From contig JAUVET010000001.1 in NCBI GenBank assembly GCA_030594665.1, forward strand, positions 1-24,583: DNA of 24,583 bases. Direction: 5' to 3'. Under the pieces are notes generated by a model. The model had not been told where the DNA came from, ran no database searches, and saw only the letters and a program-made list of their open reading frames with translations. Positions within the stretch are counted from its first letter, which is position 1. Each line of letters opens with the position of its first letter. This document shows positions 1 through 8,363 of the stretch, piece after piece. Origin of the DNA: Methanosarcinaceae archaeon. Its GTDB lineage: Archaea; Halobacteriota; Methanosarcinia; Methanosarcinales; Methanosarcinaceae. The position numbers and the translations under genes are program-made.

Positions 1-92
1 ATGATATTGCTAATATTTCTAGCATTGCAGATAAGGTGTATAAACTTCTTGAAACACGAATTTCAATTGAAAAAGAACGGAGAGGTCTTTAG
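1..92 (+). CDS. C-terminal end of an upstream eCIS operon gene (partial)
   Basis: An open frame (codons in phase with position 3) enters from the left edge and ends at TAG 90-92, four nucleotides before the next start. The last 29 residues end in ADKVYKLLETRISIEKERRGL-type sequence (charged amphipathic helix, KERRGL end). Short C-termini of this kind, roughly 'xxVYxxLxxRLxxEKERRG', occur on small proteins just upstream of the LysM gene in eCIS loci; this is recalled and not searched. The position suits an Afp6-like small accessory protein or the end of a tail protein. The start and body are outside the window, so function is open. Confidence 0.6.
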   Translation, partial: DIANISSIADKVYKLLETRISIEKERRGL

Positions 93-95
93 ATA

Positions 96-767
96 ATGGA
101 GAAAGCCAAAATATATATCCTAGATGATCAGGGCAAGGACATTGTTAAAGACAGGACCATAGAGGTTATGTTTAACCCGACTGATTATACAAGCACCATA
201 AATGCAACATGGGTAGGTGAGGAGGGCATAATCCCTGCGTTTACAAAAACAAGTTTTGGCACGTTGACACTTAATTTGTTTTTTGATACCTATGAACTAC
301 ATGCTGATGTCAGGGAAGACAATGAAATTCCGATATCCGGCAAGGTCAAAAAAATTGCAGGAACAAAAAGAATTATGGAACTTGCGATTCCAACTGTTGA
401 GGGCAAAGAAACAAAAAAGCCTCCTGTGTGCTTATTTAGTTGGGGGAAATTTAACTTTAAAGGCGTTGTGCAATCAGTAACCCAAAACTTCACAATGTTC
501 CTGTCAACCGGAATACCTGTGCGGGCGAAGTTAACCGTTGTAATGAAACCTGTTGTGAACGCACAGGATATGTTAAAGCTGAAAGGTGTCGAGGCGTGCA
601 GAAAGATCAGGCGGGTCAAACAGGGGGAAAGACTGGATATCATAGCAGCACAAGAACTTAAGGATCCGTTTTTATGGCGCAAGATAGCTGAGGCAAATGA
701 TATTGATGATCCCCTTAATTTTCCGGGTCCTGATGACATTGGTAAAATTATAATAATACCTGAATAG
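96..767 (+). CDS. eCIS inner-baseplate/tube-initiator protein with LysM domain (Afp7/gp53-like)
   Basis: A 223-residue soluble protein. Residues 1-165 match the beta-rich 'CIS tube protein' fold (N-terminal KAKIYILDDQGKD, then a FNPTDYT segment that is typical of the family). Residues about 172-223 form one LysM domain (VKQGERLDIIAAQEL ... IAEANDIDDP ... GKIIIIPE). In Afp/PVC particles the corresponding protein sits between the spike hub and the inner tube, and its LysM joins hub and baseplate. An SD-like GGAGAGG at 79-85 precedes the ATG. The gene follows the upstream stop by 3 nt and is followed after 9 nt by the hub gene, so it is within an operon. Length and domain order fit the family well. 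Confidence 0.85.
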   Translation: MEKAKIYILDDQGKDIVKDRTIEVMFNPTDYTSTINATWVGEEGIIPAFTKTSFGTLTLNLFFDTYELHADVREDNEIPISGKVKKIAGTKRIMELAIPTVEGKETKKPPVCLFSWGKFNFKGVVQSVTQNFTMFLSTGIPVRAKLTVVMKPVVNAQDMLKLKGVEACRKIRRVKQGERLDIIAAQELKDPFLWRKIAEANDIDDPLNFPGPDDIGKIIIIPE

Positions 768-776
768 GAGCTTAAA

Positions 777-1829
777 TTGCCAGAAAATATAGTTTCCACA
801 GTCCCGATATTTAAAATTACAGTCGATGGTAATGAGCTTTCAGCAGATGCCATGGCATCTATTGTAAGTGTGGTGTTCGAAGAAGAACTCAATACCTCAT
901 CCATGTTTGTTCTTAAGCTGGCGACATCGGATTTTGAAAACGGGGCCTGGCGTTATGTCGATCTTGAAAAATTCCGCTTGGGAGCTGAGATCAAACTGTA
1001 TATGGGCATGGACAATTTAGTTTTGATGATAGTGGGGGAGATCACTTCACTTAAGCCACATTTCAGTGAAAGTTTCCCAACGGTCGAAATAAGAGGTTAT
1101 AATAGATTACACAGGCTCCGTTTCGGACGTAAGAGGCGCACATTTGTGGATGTAAAAGATAGTGATATTGCATCTACGATTGCCGGCGACTGGGGGCTTA
1201 GCGCAAAGGCAGAAGACACAGGGACAGTTCATTCACACATATATCAAAACAACCGGAGTGACCTTGAATTTATATTACAAAGAGCAAAGCGCATCAGGTA
1301 TGAGGTGTTTGTTGACGATAAGACATTGCATTTCAGATCTCCGAAGGAGGGTGATCCCGTATCCATGACCCTTGAGTACAGGGTTGACATAGAAGATTTT
1401 TTTGTGGAGTTGAGTGCCAGGTATGAAGGTGATGAAGTTGTGGTGCAGGGATGGGATTTCATGAAAAAAAAACAGATATCAGGAACGGCAAAAGAGAGAA
1501 ATGAGATGTCAAAGATGAATGCTAAAGATACCGGAATAAACATGACTAGATCTGCATTTGGGAGTTCCTCAACATATATTGTAGATGAACAGATTGTGGA
1601 TGTTTCCGACGCTGAAAAACTTGCAGTTGCCAGATACAATACACATCTTGTAGAGTCCGTCACCGGGGAAGGAAAATGTCCCGGTATTCCGGAATTGAGG
1701 GCAGGTAATACCATTGGGATAAAGGGAATTGATCGGTTCAGTGGCATTTATTATGTCACTTCAACATCTCATACAATTGACCGCAGTGGATATAATGTAT
1801 CGTTCAGGGTACGGAGGGTTGGCATATGA
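777..1829 (+). CDS. eCIS central hub protein (gp27/phage late-control D-like)
   Basis: A 350-residue protein of the gp27/VgrG-N (phage late control gene D) superfamily, forming the trimeric hub under the tube. Visible traits are an early VPIFKITVDGNEL strand, a central GEITSLKPHF/VEIRGYNRLHRLRFGRKRRTF stretch, the 'S(D/N)LEFILQRAKRIRYEVFVDDKTLHFR' segment (residues about 160-192) typical of GPD hubs, and a C-terminal AGNTIGIKGIDRFSGIYYV tube-domain strand. The start is TTG at 777, supported by GGAG about 6 nt upstream. In Afp and PVC, hub and spike are one polypeptide (Afp8); here the hub ends before the OB-fold and the spike is a separate gene overlapping by 4 nt. No toxin extension is visible. 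Confidence 0.88.
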   Translation: MPENIVSTVPIFKITVDGNELSADAMASIVSVVFEEELNTSSMFVLKLATSDFENGAWRYVDLEKFRLGAEIKLYMGMDNLVLMIVGEITSLKPHFSESFPTVEIRGYNRLHRLRFGRKRRTFVDVKDSDIASTIAGDWGLSAKAEDTGTVHSHIYQNNRSDLEFILQRAKRIRYEVFVDDKTLHFRSPKEGDPVSMTLEYRVDIEDFFVELSARYEGDEVVVQGWDFMKKKQISGTAKERNEMSKMNAKDTGINMTRSAFGSSSTYIVDEQIVDVSDAEKLAVARYNTHLVESVTGEGKCPGIPELRAGNTIGIKGIDRFSGIYYVTSTSHTIDRSGYNVSFRVRRVGI

Positions 1830-2461
1830 GTTTACTGGATCTGGTCGGGGATAGGGGTACGGATTCAAAGATCAATGGTGTTGTTGTAGGTATTGTTACA
1901 AATAACAAAGATCCTGAAGATCTTGGAAGGGTCAGGGTAAAATTCCCGTGGTTGAGCAATGAGGATGAATCTAACTGGGCAAGGATCGGGTCACTTATGG
2001 CTGGTAAAGAACGGGGAATTTTCATCCTGCCGGAAATTGATGATGAGGTTCTTGTTGTTTTTGAGCATGGTGATATAAATATGCCATATGTCATCGGGTC
2101 GCTCTGGAACGGGAAAGATGCACCCCCTGAAACGAATAGCGATGGCAAGAACAATATTATAATGATGAAGTCAAGAAGCGGACATGTGATACGGATTGAT
2201 GATACAGGTGGCAAAGAGAAAATCGAAATTATTGATAAAACCGAAAAAAACCTGATTTCAATTGATACAAAAGATAATAAAATATCCATAATGTCAGACA
2301 AAGATATTGAAATATCCGCACCCAATGGCAAAATTACGATCGATGCAATGGATATTGAGATTCGATCGTCGGTAGCCACAAAGATCGAGGCAGCAGCAGA
2401 TATGGATGTAAAAGCCTCCGCGAACATGAATGTAAAAGGAGCTACAATCAATCTCAATTAA
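1826..2461 (+). CDS. eCIS spike base protein (gp5-like OB-fold plus beta-helix, phage baseplate V-type)
   Basis: A 211-residue protein. Residues about 15-95 form the gp5/Vgr OB-fold (GVVVGIVTNNKDPEDLGRV, VKFPWLSNEDESNWARIGS, then FILPEIDDEVLVVFEHGD and YVIGSLWNGKDAPP). All are signature strands of phage_base_V domains. From about residue 120 a run of short alternating strands (KIEIID, ISIDTKDN, ISIMSDK, IEISAPN, ITIDAMD, IEIRSS, DVKAS, NVKGA) is the triple-stranded beta-helix needle. ATG overlaps the TGA of the hub gene (ATGA) and has GGAGG at 1814-1818, so the two are probably translationally coupled. The lysozyme domain of phage T4 gp5 is absent, as in other eCIS. Confidence 0.9.
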   Translation: MSLLDLVGDRGTDSKINGVVVGIVTNNKDPEDLGRVRVKFPWLSNEDESNWARIGSLMAGKERGIFILPEIDDEVLVVFEHGDINMPYVIGSLWNGKDAPPETNSDGKNNIIMMKSRSGHVIRIDDTGGKEKIEIIDKTEKNLISIDTKDNKISIMSDKDIEISAPNGKITIDAMDIEIRSSVATKIEAAADMDVKASANMNVKGATINLN

Positions 2462-2482
2462 TCATTGATCAGGGGTTTAATT

Positions 2483-2878
2483 ATGGGAATACCGGCAGCT
2501 AAACATGGAGATCAAGTTATTGCAATAGATATTCATATAGTACTAATACAGGCACCGCCCGGTCCACCGATCCCTGTTCCGGTACCTCATTCTTTTACGG
2601 GTATCATAGATGGCAATCTCAGTCAGAATGTAAAGATCGAAGGAATGCCTGCTGCAACAGTTGATTCAACAGCAACAAACCAGCCTTTGCATGTTCCACA
2701 GGGCGGACCGTTCCAGAAGTCTCCTTCAAACAAGGCAACAATAATTATGGGAAGTGCAACTGTGAAAATAAATGGGAAGATGGCTGCAAGGAATGGAGAT
2801 ACAGCAAAAACATGCAATGATCCTTCAGACATGCCGATCGGAAAAATAATAGCAGCAGGCACTGTATTTGTGGGGTGA
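2483..2878 (+). CDS. PAAR-domain spike tip protein (Afp10-like)
   Basis: A 131-residue PAAR family protein. It shows PAAKHGDQVIAIDIHIV at the N-terminus, prolines in PPGPPIPVPVPHSFTG, the glycine/asparagine turns of PAAR (VKIEGMPAATVDS, VKINGKMAARNGDTAKTCNDP) and candidate zinc ligands (His/Cys around HGD, PHSF, LHVP, KTCND). PAAR proteins cap the beta-helix needle and may carry effectors; this one has no C-terminal effector extension. I start it at ATG 2483 because AGGGG sits about 8 nt upstream and MGIPAAKHGD is the usual family start. An in-frame TTG at 2465 would add six residues that have no counterpart in the family. Confidence 0.87.
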   Translation: MGIPAAKHGDQVIAIDIHIVLIQAPPGPPIPVPVPHSFTGIIDGNLSQNVKIEGMPAATVDSTATNQPLHVPQGGPFQKSPSNKATIIMGSATVKINGKMAARNGDTAKTCNDPSDMPIGKIIAAGTVFVG

Positions 2879-2889
2879 AGGAAATGGAC

Positions 2890-3273
2890 ATGGATTTTCT
2901 TGGTGTCGGTCCGGGTTTTCCATTGAGGGTTAAAGACGGTAAAATAGCCTGGTCAAAATATGAGGATTCAATCAGGGAATCTATAATATTGATCCTTGGT
3001 ACATCGATAGGCGAGAGGATTATGAGACCTGATTTCGGATGTGGTCTTCATGACCTGACATTTTCTACAAATGATACGTCCACTGCGTCCTTTGCAATAT
3101 TTCATGTCGAAGAGGCGTTAAAAAAGTGGGAACCCAGGATAGAACTCATCAAAGTTGATGCAAATGCTGATGAGCAGGAAGTGAACAGGTTGAATATCAG
3201 CATTGAATACAGGGTTATTTCGTCGAACACAAGGTATAATCTTGTGTATCCATTTTACACTGAGAGAGAATAA
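2890..3273 (+). CDS. gp25-like baseplate wedge protein (Afp9-like)
   Basis: A protein of about 127 residues of the gp25/GPW family. It begins MDFLGVGPGFPLRVKDGKI and contains the conserved core SIRESIILILGTSIGERIMRPDFGCGLHDL, including the EPR-loop position (GERIMRPDFG), then helices with FHVEEALKKWEPRIEL. In contractile tails gp25 sits in the wedge core and helps start sheath polymerisation. Three starts are possible: GTG 2875 (overlapping the PAAR stop), ATG 2884 and ATG 2890. GAAGGA at 2877-2882 has optimal spacing only for 2890, and the family usually starts at MDFLG. It ends immediately before the ATG of the baseplate-J gene. Confidence 0.88.
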   Translation: MDFLGVGPGFPLRVKDGKIAWSKYEDSIRESIILILGTSIGERIMRPDFGCGLHDLTFSTNDTSTASFAIFHVEEALKKWEPRIELIKVDANADEQEVNRLNISIEYRVISSNTRYNLVYPFYTERE

Positions 3274-6200
3274 ATGGCTATTAAAACTCCTGTTCTGGAT
3301 AATAGAACTTCTGAAGACATTTATGAGCAGGCATTAAAGCTTGCAAGGCATTATTGCCCGGAATTGGTAATTCCTGAAAAAAAAGGCTATTTTGATCCGG
3401 ATGACCCGGGTCTGGTGATTCTTAAACTTTTTTCAGATATGGTTGAAAATCTCATAATCCAGTTTAACAAAATACCCGACAAACACCGTCTTGCATTCCT
3501 TGATTTTATGGGAATAGACATTCTATCCGCAAAGCCATCAAAGGTTCCGTTAACATTTTATCTTGCAGAAGGTTCTTCAGGTAATTTTGTTCCCGGGGGC
3601 ACTCAGGTGGCATCATCGGAAAATTCTGATGTAGTTTTTGAAACAACACAGGGTCTGAGTGTGGTTCCTGCAAAATTGAATGCTATTTTTTCTTTAAATC
3701 CATGGGAGGACAAATATACCGGGACTGATTATTCAAAAATTATATCCGGTGAAAAAGAGGAATTCTTGATATTCGGGGGAGATACTGATGAAAAACTTCT
3801 TGATCATGTCTTCTATCTGGGTGATGATTCCCTGTTGGATGTGCAAACCCTGCCATCAGAGCTAAAAATCCATTTTGAAGGAGAGAACCTTTTCAAAGAA
3901 TATTTTCAACTATGGTATGATGGCAACGATAATCCGATTGAAAATCTTGATATCACATCCGGTCAGGATGCAAAGAAACTCGATATCACCTTTAATGATA
4001 AATCACGCGATATTCAAAATATTCAAAAACTTGAAAGTTCATCAATTGACGGAATAGAAAGCTTTTGGTTACATGTCAAACCCTCTGATACTAAAATCGT
4101 TAATGGGACAGAATTCGGGACCGGATTACCTGCGATTTCTAATGTCTCCATGGATATATTAGTTGAAAATCTGGCGCCGGATGCAGCATTTTTTAATATT
4201 GTCCCGATCGACGTAAAAAAAGGATTTTACCCGTTTGGAGAAGAAACAAAAAAAAGGGACACATTGTATATCGGTTCAGATGAGGCGTTTTCAAAAGAAG
4301 GCGCTACAATAATATTCGATGTTGAATTAGAAGAAAATATTGAAAATACTAATTTAATACTCCGGTGGGAATACTGGAATGGAAATGGATGGGGACCATT
4401 AAATGTCGTTGACAACACTGAAACTTTTACAAGATCCGGTCAGGTATTCATTGAAACCTGCCCTTCCATACCAGCCATAGAAATCAACGGACAGTTAAAT
4501 AGATGGATCAGGATACGGATCATATCAGAAGAGGTTTATGGGACTGCCGGAAAACCCGAACCTGAAGAAGTCGGTAATATTGCCGGATCACTATATGGTG
4601 TACTGAAAAGATCAACACGGAAAATCAGGGACAGCCTTGGTGATACTGATTATTTCTCCCAATATAAGACACCTGTTTTTACTCCACCATTCATACAGTC
4701 TATTGAGATCTCATATAGTTATAAAGGGGCAAGGATGGGGATAGGAAGGGTCAAGTCGTTCAATAATTTCAAATATAAGGATCTGGCTCCGGAAAATCCA
4801 GGGAAAATTTATGAAGCATGTCCGGAAGAATTGCCTGTCTTATACCTTGGTTTTGAAGAGAACATAGCAAGATTACCGGTGTCGCTCTTTTTTGCAATTA
4901 AAGAGAGGCTTTATGGTGAAGAACCGCCAAGGATCAGGCATCCGGATTATCCGGATGATTTTAATAATGCTGATGAAGCGACCGGTTTGACATGGAAATA
5001 TTATAATGGGAGTTCCTGGAAAGAATTCAGTGCAGAAGATGAGACCGATTCTTTCAGGACAGGTGGGATCGTACATTTTTTTGTTCCGCCGGATATTAAA
5101 TGCACATCGGAATTCGGACGGGAACTGTACTGGATCAAAGTGGAGACCAGAGATGGAATGTGGATTTCCTGTCCCGAATTAAAAGGTATTTTCTTAAATA
5201 CTGTCCATGCACAAAACAATGTGACGCTGAGAGATGAAATCCTTGGTTCGGGAAATGGAGAATCGAATTTAACATTTTCTTTTTCAAACAGGCCTGTGCT
5301 TGAAGGACAGGTTATCGAGGTAAAAGAGGTGAATATTCCTTCTAAAGAGGAGTTGAAGACTATAGAATCCGAAGCTGGTATGGGTGCTTTGAGGGTAAAA
5401 AAGGAATATGGGGAGATAAAAGAAGTATGGGTATCATGGACTGAAGTAAATAGTTTCGCATTGTCTGGTCCATCAAACAGGCATTATATTCTGGATCGGG
5501 AAAATGGGGTAATAATTTTTGGTGATGGGGTCAGGGGCATGGTGCCACCTACAGGTAAGAACAATATTCTTGCAAGAAGCTATAGGTCCGGAGGCGGTGC
5601 AAGAGGTAACGTAGCGTCAGGGATTATTACTTCGTTAAAGAAAACAATTCCGAATATTGATGGGGTGACCAATCATATCCCATCATCGGGTGGCATGGAC
5701 ATGGAGAGTGTTGAAAGTGTGGTTGATCGATATCCCCATATCATTAAAAACAGGGACCGTGCGGTTACCGGTGAAGATTTTGAGTGGCTTGCATATGAGG
5801 CTTCACAGTATGTGGCAAGAGCAAGGTGTATATTAAAAAATGATACAATAATCGTTATTATCGTTCCGGAATATGAGCGTGAGAAACCTCTTCCGGATTC
5901 AGGTCTTTTAAGATCGGTTGAAATGTACCTGAAGGAGCGGGCTTTTTTTACCATTCTTCACAAAATAAAAACCGTTGGTCCTGATTATATGCAGATAAAT
6001 GCATATGTTAAGGTCAGGCCGGTATCATTGAAGGAGAGCACTATTGTTTTAGAAAGGGTCGAGAAAAAGCTCAAAACGTTTCTGCATCCTTTAAAAGGCG
6101 GCCATATGGGAAAGGGATGGGATTTCGGACAAAATATATCCATCTCACAGGTGGCTACTGTAATCGAGGGCATTGAAGGAGTGGATTATATCAATGAAAT

Positions 6201-6321
6201 TGATTTAACAGGAATATTGCCAGGACAAAAGAAAGAAGAGTTGTCCGTGGCAGGACACCTATTGGTCGAAACGGATGCTTTGCCCTGTGCCGGTATTATC
6301 AAAGTGGAAATCGAGGGATGA
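3274..6321 (+). CDS. large baseplate J-like wedge protein (gp6/Afp11-like)
   Basis: A 1015-residue baseplate assembly protein J. N-terminal residues 1-110 carry a helical part with YFDPDDPGLVILKLFSDMVENL and the VPGGTQV beta segment. The middle (about 130-700) is a large beta-rich insertion with at least two related units, LRWEYWNGNGWG...RWIRIRI (363-417) and LTWKYYNGSSWKE...LYWIKVE (572-625), and possibly a third near 212-268. Residues about 720-790 are the classical J signature (HYILDRENGVIIFGDGVRG ... SYRSGGGARGNV), followed by RDRAVTGEDFEWLAYEAS. In eCIS, J-type proteins dimerise into the wedges around the hub. ATG follows the previous TAA directly. The C-terminus ends in a short ferredoxin-like segment with VEGIEGVDYINEIDL. 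Confidence 0.9.
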   Translation: MAIKTPVLDNRTSEDIYEQALKLARHYCPELVIPEKKGYFDPDDPGLVILKLFSDMVENLIIQFNKIPDKHRLAFLDFMGIDILSAKPSKVPLTFYLAEGSSGNFVPGGTQVASSENSDVVFETTQGLSVVPAKLNAIFSLNPWEDKYTGTDYSKIISGEKEEFLIFGGDTDEKLLDHVFYLGDDSLLDVQTLPSELKIHFEGENLFKEYFQLWYDGNDNPIENLDITSGQDAKKLDITFNDKSRDIQNIQKLESSSIDGIESFWLHVKPSDTKIVNGTEFGTGLPAISNVSMDILVENLAPDAAFFNIVPIDVKKGFYPFGEETKKRDTLYIGSDEAFSKEGATIIFDVELEENIENTNLILRWEYWNGNGWGPLNVVDNTETFTRSGQVFIETCPSIPAIEINGQLNRWIRIRIISEEVYGTAGKPEPEEVGNIAGSLYGVLKRSTRKIRDSLGDTDYFSQYKTPVFTPPFIQSIEISYSYKGARMGIGRVKSFNNFKYKDLAPENPGKIYEACPEELPVLYLGFEENIARLPVSLFFAIKERLYGEEPPRIRHPDYPDDFNNADEATGLTWKYYNGSSWKEFSAEDETDSFRTGGIVHFFVPPDIKCTSEFGRELYWIKVETRDGMWISCPELKGIFLNTVHAQNNVTLRDEILGSGNGESNLTFSFSNRPVLEGQVIEVKEVNIPSKEELKTIESEAGMGALRVKKEYGEIKEVWVSWTEVNSFALSGPSNRHYILDRENGVIIFGDGVRGMVPPTGKNNILARSYRSGGGARGNVASGIITSLKKTIPNIDGVTNHIPSSGGMDMESVESVVDRYPHIIKNRDRAVTGEDFEWLAYEASQYVARARCILKNDTIIVIIVPEYEREKPLPDSGLLRSVEMYLKERAFFTILHKIKTVGPDYMQINAYVKVRPVSLKESTIVLERVEKKLKTFLHPLKGGHMGKGWDFGQNISISQVATVIEGIEGVDYINEIDLTGILPGQKKEELSVAGHLLVETDALPCAGIIKVEIEG

Positions 6322-6324
6322 AAT

Positions 6325-7284
6325 ATGGCAATACAGATGCCCGACTTTGATACAAAGACTTATGAAGAGATTTCAGGTGAGATGGTTGCATCTATCCCGA
6401 AATATACAGATAAATGGACAAACCATAATCCATCAGATCCTGGTATAACAATTCTGGAGTTGCTTTCCTGGATTGCAGAAACAACATTTTACAGGATGAA
6501 CAGGATACCTTATGAATCTCATGTCAATTTTTTACGACTTGTAGCAGGTGCTTCAGGCCTAGATGAAGTTGAACGTTTGCTAAAAGATTCCCATCAGGAT
6601 AAATACCACATAAATATCCTTGAATTTTTAAAGGAAATCGAAGAAGGACATGACAAAACAGTTCCGGATATCAAAACGGAAGCTCTACAGTTCCTGACGT
6701 CACGTTATAGGGCAGTGACAGAAGATGACTTTCGGCAACTTGCCATTGAAGCTACTGATCTGTTCAATGTGAAAGTCAGAAGAGTTATTGTTGAAAATGA
6801 TCTGGATGAGAATAAGGTTGAGATCGTTTTAGTACCTGACAAATGGAAACAATATGAAGAACTTTCTGAGTCTGAAAAGAGGGAACGATATAGGGAACTT
6901 GTTGGGTTCGTGAAGGATTACCTGAACCCAAGGACGCTTATAGGAACGAAGATCGAGGTTAAACAACCTGTTTATTCGGATGTTAACATAGAATTGAAAG
7001 TTGTATGCCATCACTATGCCATACCAGAAAAAATAGAGACAGATATTAAGAACAGCATCTTGCAGCATCTTGACCCTTTTTTCGGGGGAGATGACAAAAC
7101 AGGATGGCCATACAGAAGATCACTTTCTATATATGAGATCGCCCGGATCGTTGAGGAAACGGATGGTGTCAAGCAAGTTGAATCAACAATGTTTGATGGC
7201 AATAAGGAATTGAAAATTAAACTCATAGCCGGACTTATAAAAGTTGATTCATTGAATGTAGATGTTGGGAAGGAGGAGAAATGA
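6325..7284 (+). CDS. second, short baseplate J-like protein (Afp12-type paralogue)
   Basis: A 319-residue protein beginning 3 nt after the large J gene. Its N-terminus (YTDKWTNHNPSDPGITILELLSWIAETTFYRMNRIP) parallels the large J N-terminus (the DPDDPGLVILKLFSDM helix). Its C-terminal two thirds (SRYRAVTEDDFRQLAIEATD, IVLVPDKW, VYSDVNIELKV, IARIVEETDGVKQVE) parallel the large J C-terminus. The central beta-barrel and FGDGVRG signature are missing, so this is a J paralogue reduced to the N-terminal helices and C-terminal domains. Because both termini align, this looks like natural domain loss and not truncation. It probably forms the asymmetric partner in the wedge heterodimer. The gene ends overlapping the next start by 4 nt. 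Confidence 0.82.
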   Translation: MAIQMPDFDTKTYEEISGEMVASIPKYTDKWTNHNPSDPGITILELLSWIAETTFYRMNRIPYESHVNFLRLVAGASGLDEVERLLKDSHQDKYHINILEFLKEIEEGHDKTVPDIKTEALQFLTSRYRAVTEDDFRQLAIEATDLFNVKVRRVIVENDLDENKVEIVLVPDKWKQYEELSESEKRERYRELVGFVKDYLNPRTLIGTKIEVKQPVYSDVNIELKVVCHHYAIPEKIETDIKNSILQHLDPFFGGDDKTGWPYRRSLSIYEIARIVEETDGVKQVESTMFDGNKELKIKLIAGLIKVDSLNVDVGKEEK

Positions 7285-8342
7285 ATAAGGTCGAATCGGG
7301 AAATAATTATGTACGCTTTCTTCCGGCAGTATTTCATGAGGGATCAAAAGGTGGAGATGGTCCAAGTTCAGGTCCAAGTTCAGGTCCATTGTTAGAGCGG
7401 TATTTCAAAATATTCGAAACTATAATAGGCGGAATTGAAGACGATGATTCGAATGGGAAAAATAGCCTTACAGAGATGCTTGATATTATTTCAGATATTT
7501 TTCATCCCAGATTTTCGTTCCTGTTCGATGATACGGAAAAATCGTTCTTACCTCCTTTAAAAGATAATGAAAAAAACAATTTTAAAACCTATTTCAGACC
7601 GGATGAGGATACAGATGGATTTCCGGACGAGTTCCTGCGCTGGTTGGCTAGCTGGACGGCTCTTGTTTTGAAAGATGATTGGGAACTTGAGAAAAAGAGA
7701 GAAGTTATCGCCAGAATTATCCCTATCTACAGGATGCGTGGAACAAAAAGAGGGCTGGAGGAATACCTGCGGATATATGTGGGTAAACGCATTAACATTA
7801 TTGGAGAAACGGAACAATTCCAGGTCGGAACAACTTCCTACGTTGGGAAAAAAGCCAGAGTGGGCGGATTCCCTCCGCATTTTTTCATTGTTGAAGTGGA
7901 TGTAATGTATATGTTCAGATGGGATAATGTTCCCGGGGACGAGAGTGAAGGACTCTTAAGTTATCTCAAAGATAATTTTGGTATTGATTGGGCAGAAGGT
8001 GCAGATATCCACAGATCAGGTGATGGCAAAATCACCAGCATTACCAGGGATGAAAACTCGGCCGAGATAAGGCTTAATGAAGAAAAGGGAAAAGCCGAAT
8101 TAGTGGTAAGAGGTGACAAAACTTATGATCTGAACATTAAAAAGGAGAATGGTGGGCTCATCATATACAATGCAAAAAACATTCGCGCTTCTGATATTAA
8201 AAAATGGAAGAACAAAAAGAAAATGATTGAAAGAATAATAAACTCAGAGAAACCGATGCACACTGATTACTGGTTGAATATAAAACATCCCAGAATAACG
8301 TTAGGTGTCAATTCGAATATTGGAGAAAATACATTGTTATAA
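7281..8342 (+). CDS. tail protein I-like outer wedge protein (gpI/Afp wedge)
   Basis: A 353-residue protein with a perfect GGAGG SD just before its ATG. Residues about 1-170 resemble phage tail protein I / TIGR02242-type eCIS wedge proteins: NYVRFLPAVFHE at the start, ERYFKIFETIIGGIED, FPDEFLRWLASWTALVLKDDWELEKKRE, then IIPIYRMRGTKRGLEEYLRIYVG. The latter 'YRMRGTkrGLeeyLRIYtG' box is the most characteristic part. Residues 190-350 are less conserved (VGGFPPHFFIVEVDV, then a Lys-rich tail ending in HTDYWLNIKHPRITLGVNS). An N-terminal insertion encodes a GPSSGPSSGP linker made by a 12-bp tandem repeat. The gene probably connects J wedges to the fibres. Confidence 0.82.
   Translation: MNKVESGNNYVRFLPAVFHEGSKGGDGPSSGPSSGPLLERYFKIFETIIGGIEDDDSNGKNSLTEMLDIISDIFHPRFSFLFDDTEKSFLPPLKDNEKNNFKTYFRPDEDTDGFPDEFLRWLASWTALVLKDDWELEKKREVIARIIPIYRMRGTKRGLEEYLRIYVGKRINIIGETEQFQVGTTSYVGKKARVGGFPPHFFIVEVDVMYMFRWDNVPGDESEGLLSYLKDNFGIDWAEGADIHRSGDGKITSITRDENSAEIRLNEEKGKAELVVRGDKTYDLNIKKENGGLIIYNAKNIRASDIKKWKNKKKMIERIINSEKPMHTDYWLNIKHPRITLGVNSNIGENTLL
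7359..7387 (+). repeat. 12-bp tandem repeat coding a Gly-Pro-Ser-Ser linker
   Basis: The unit ggtccaagttca occurs twice in direct tandem (7359-7370, 7371-7382) and a third copy begins (ggtcc, 7383-7387). It encodes GPSSGPSSGP near residue 30 of the tail-I-like wedge protein. The unit is a multiple of three, so copy-number change would lengthen or shorten the linker without shifting the frame. Confidence 0.85.
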
Positions 8343-8363
8343 AATAGTGGAAGGAGGAGTTCC

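Noticed and set aside
290..904. Long minus-strand frame opposite the LysM gene
   Set aside because: It is antisense to two well-supported genes, Ser-rich as expected of a shadow frame, and crosses their boundary.
7359..7387. 12-bp repeat as an on/off phase-variation switch
   Set aside because: The unit is a multiple of three, so slippage changes only linker length and not the reading frame.
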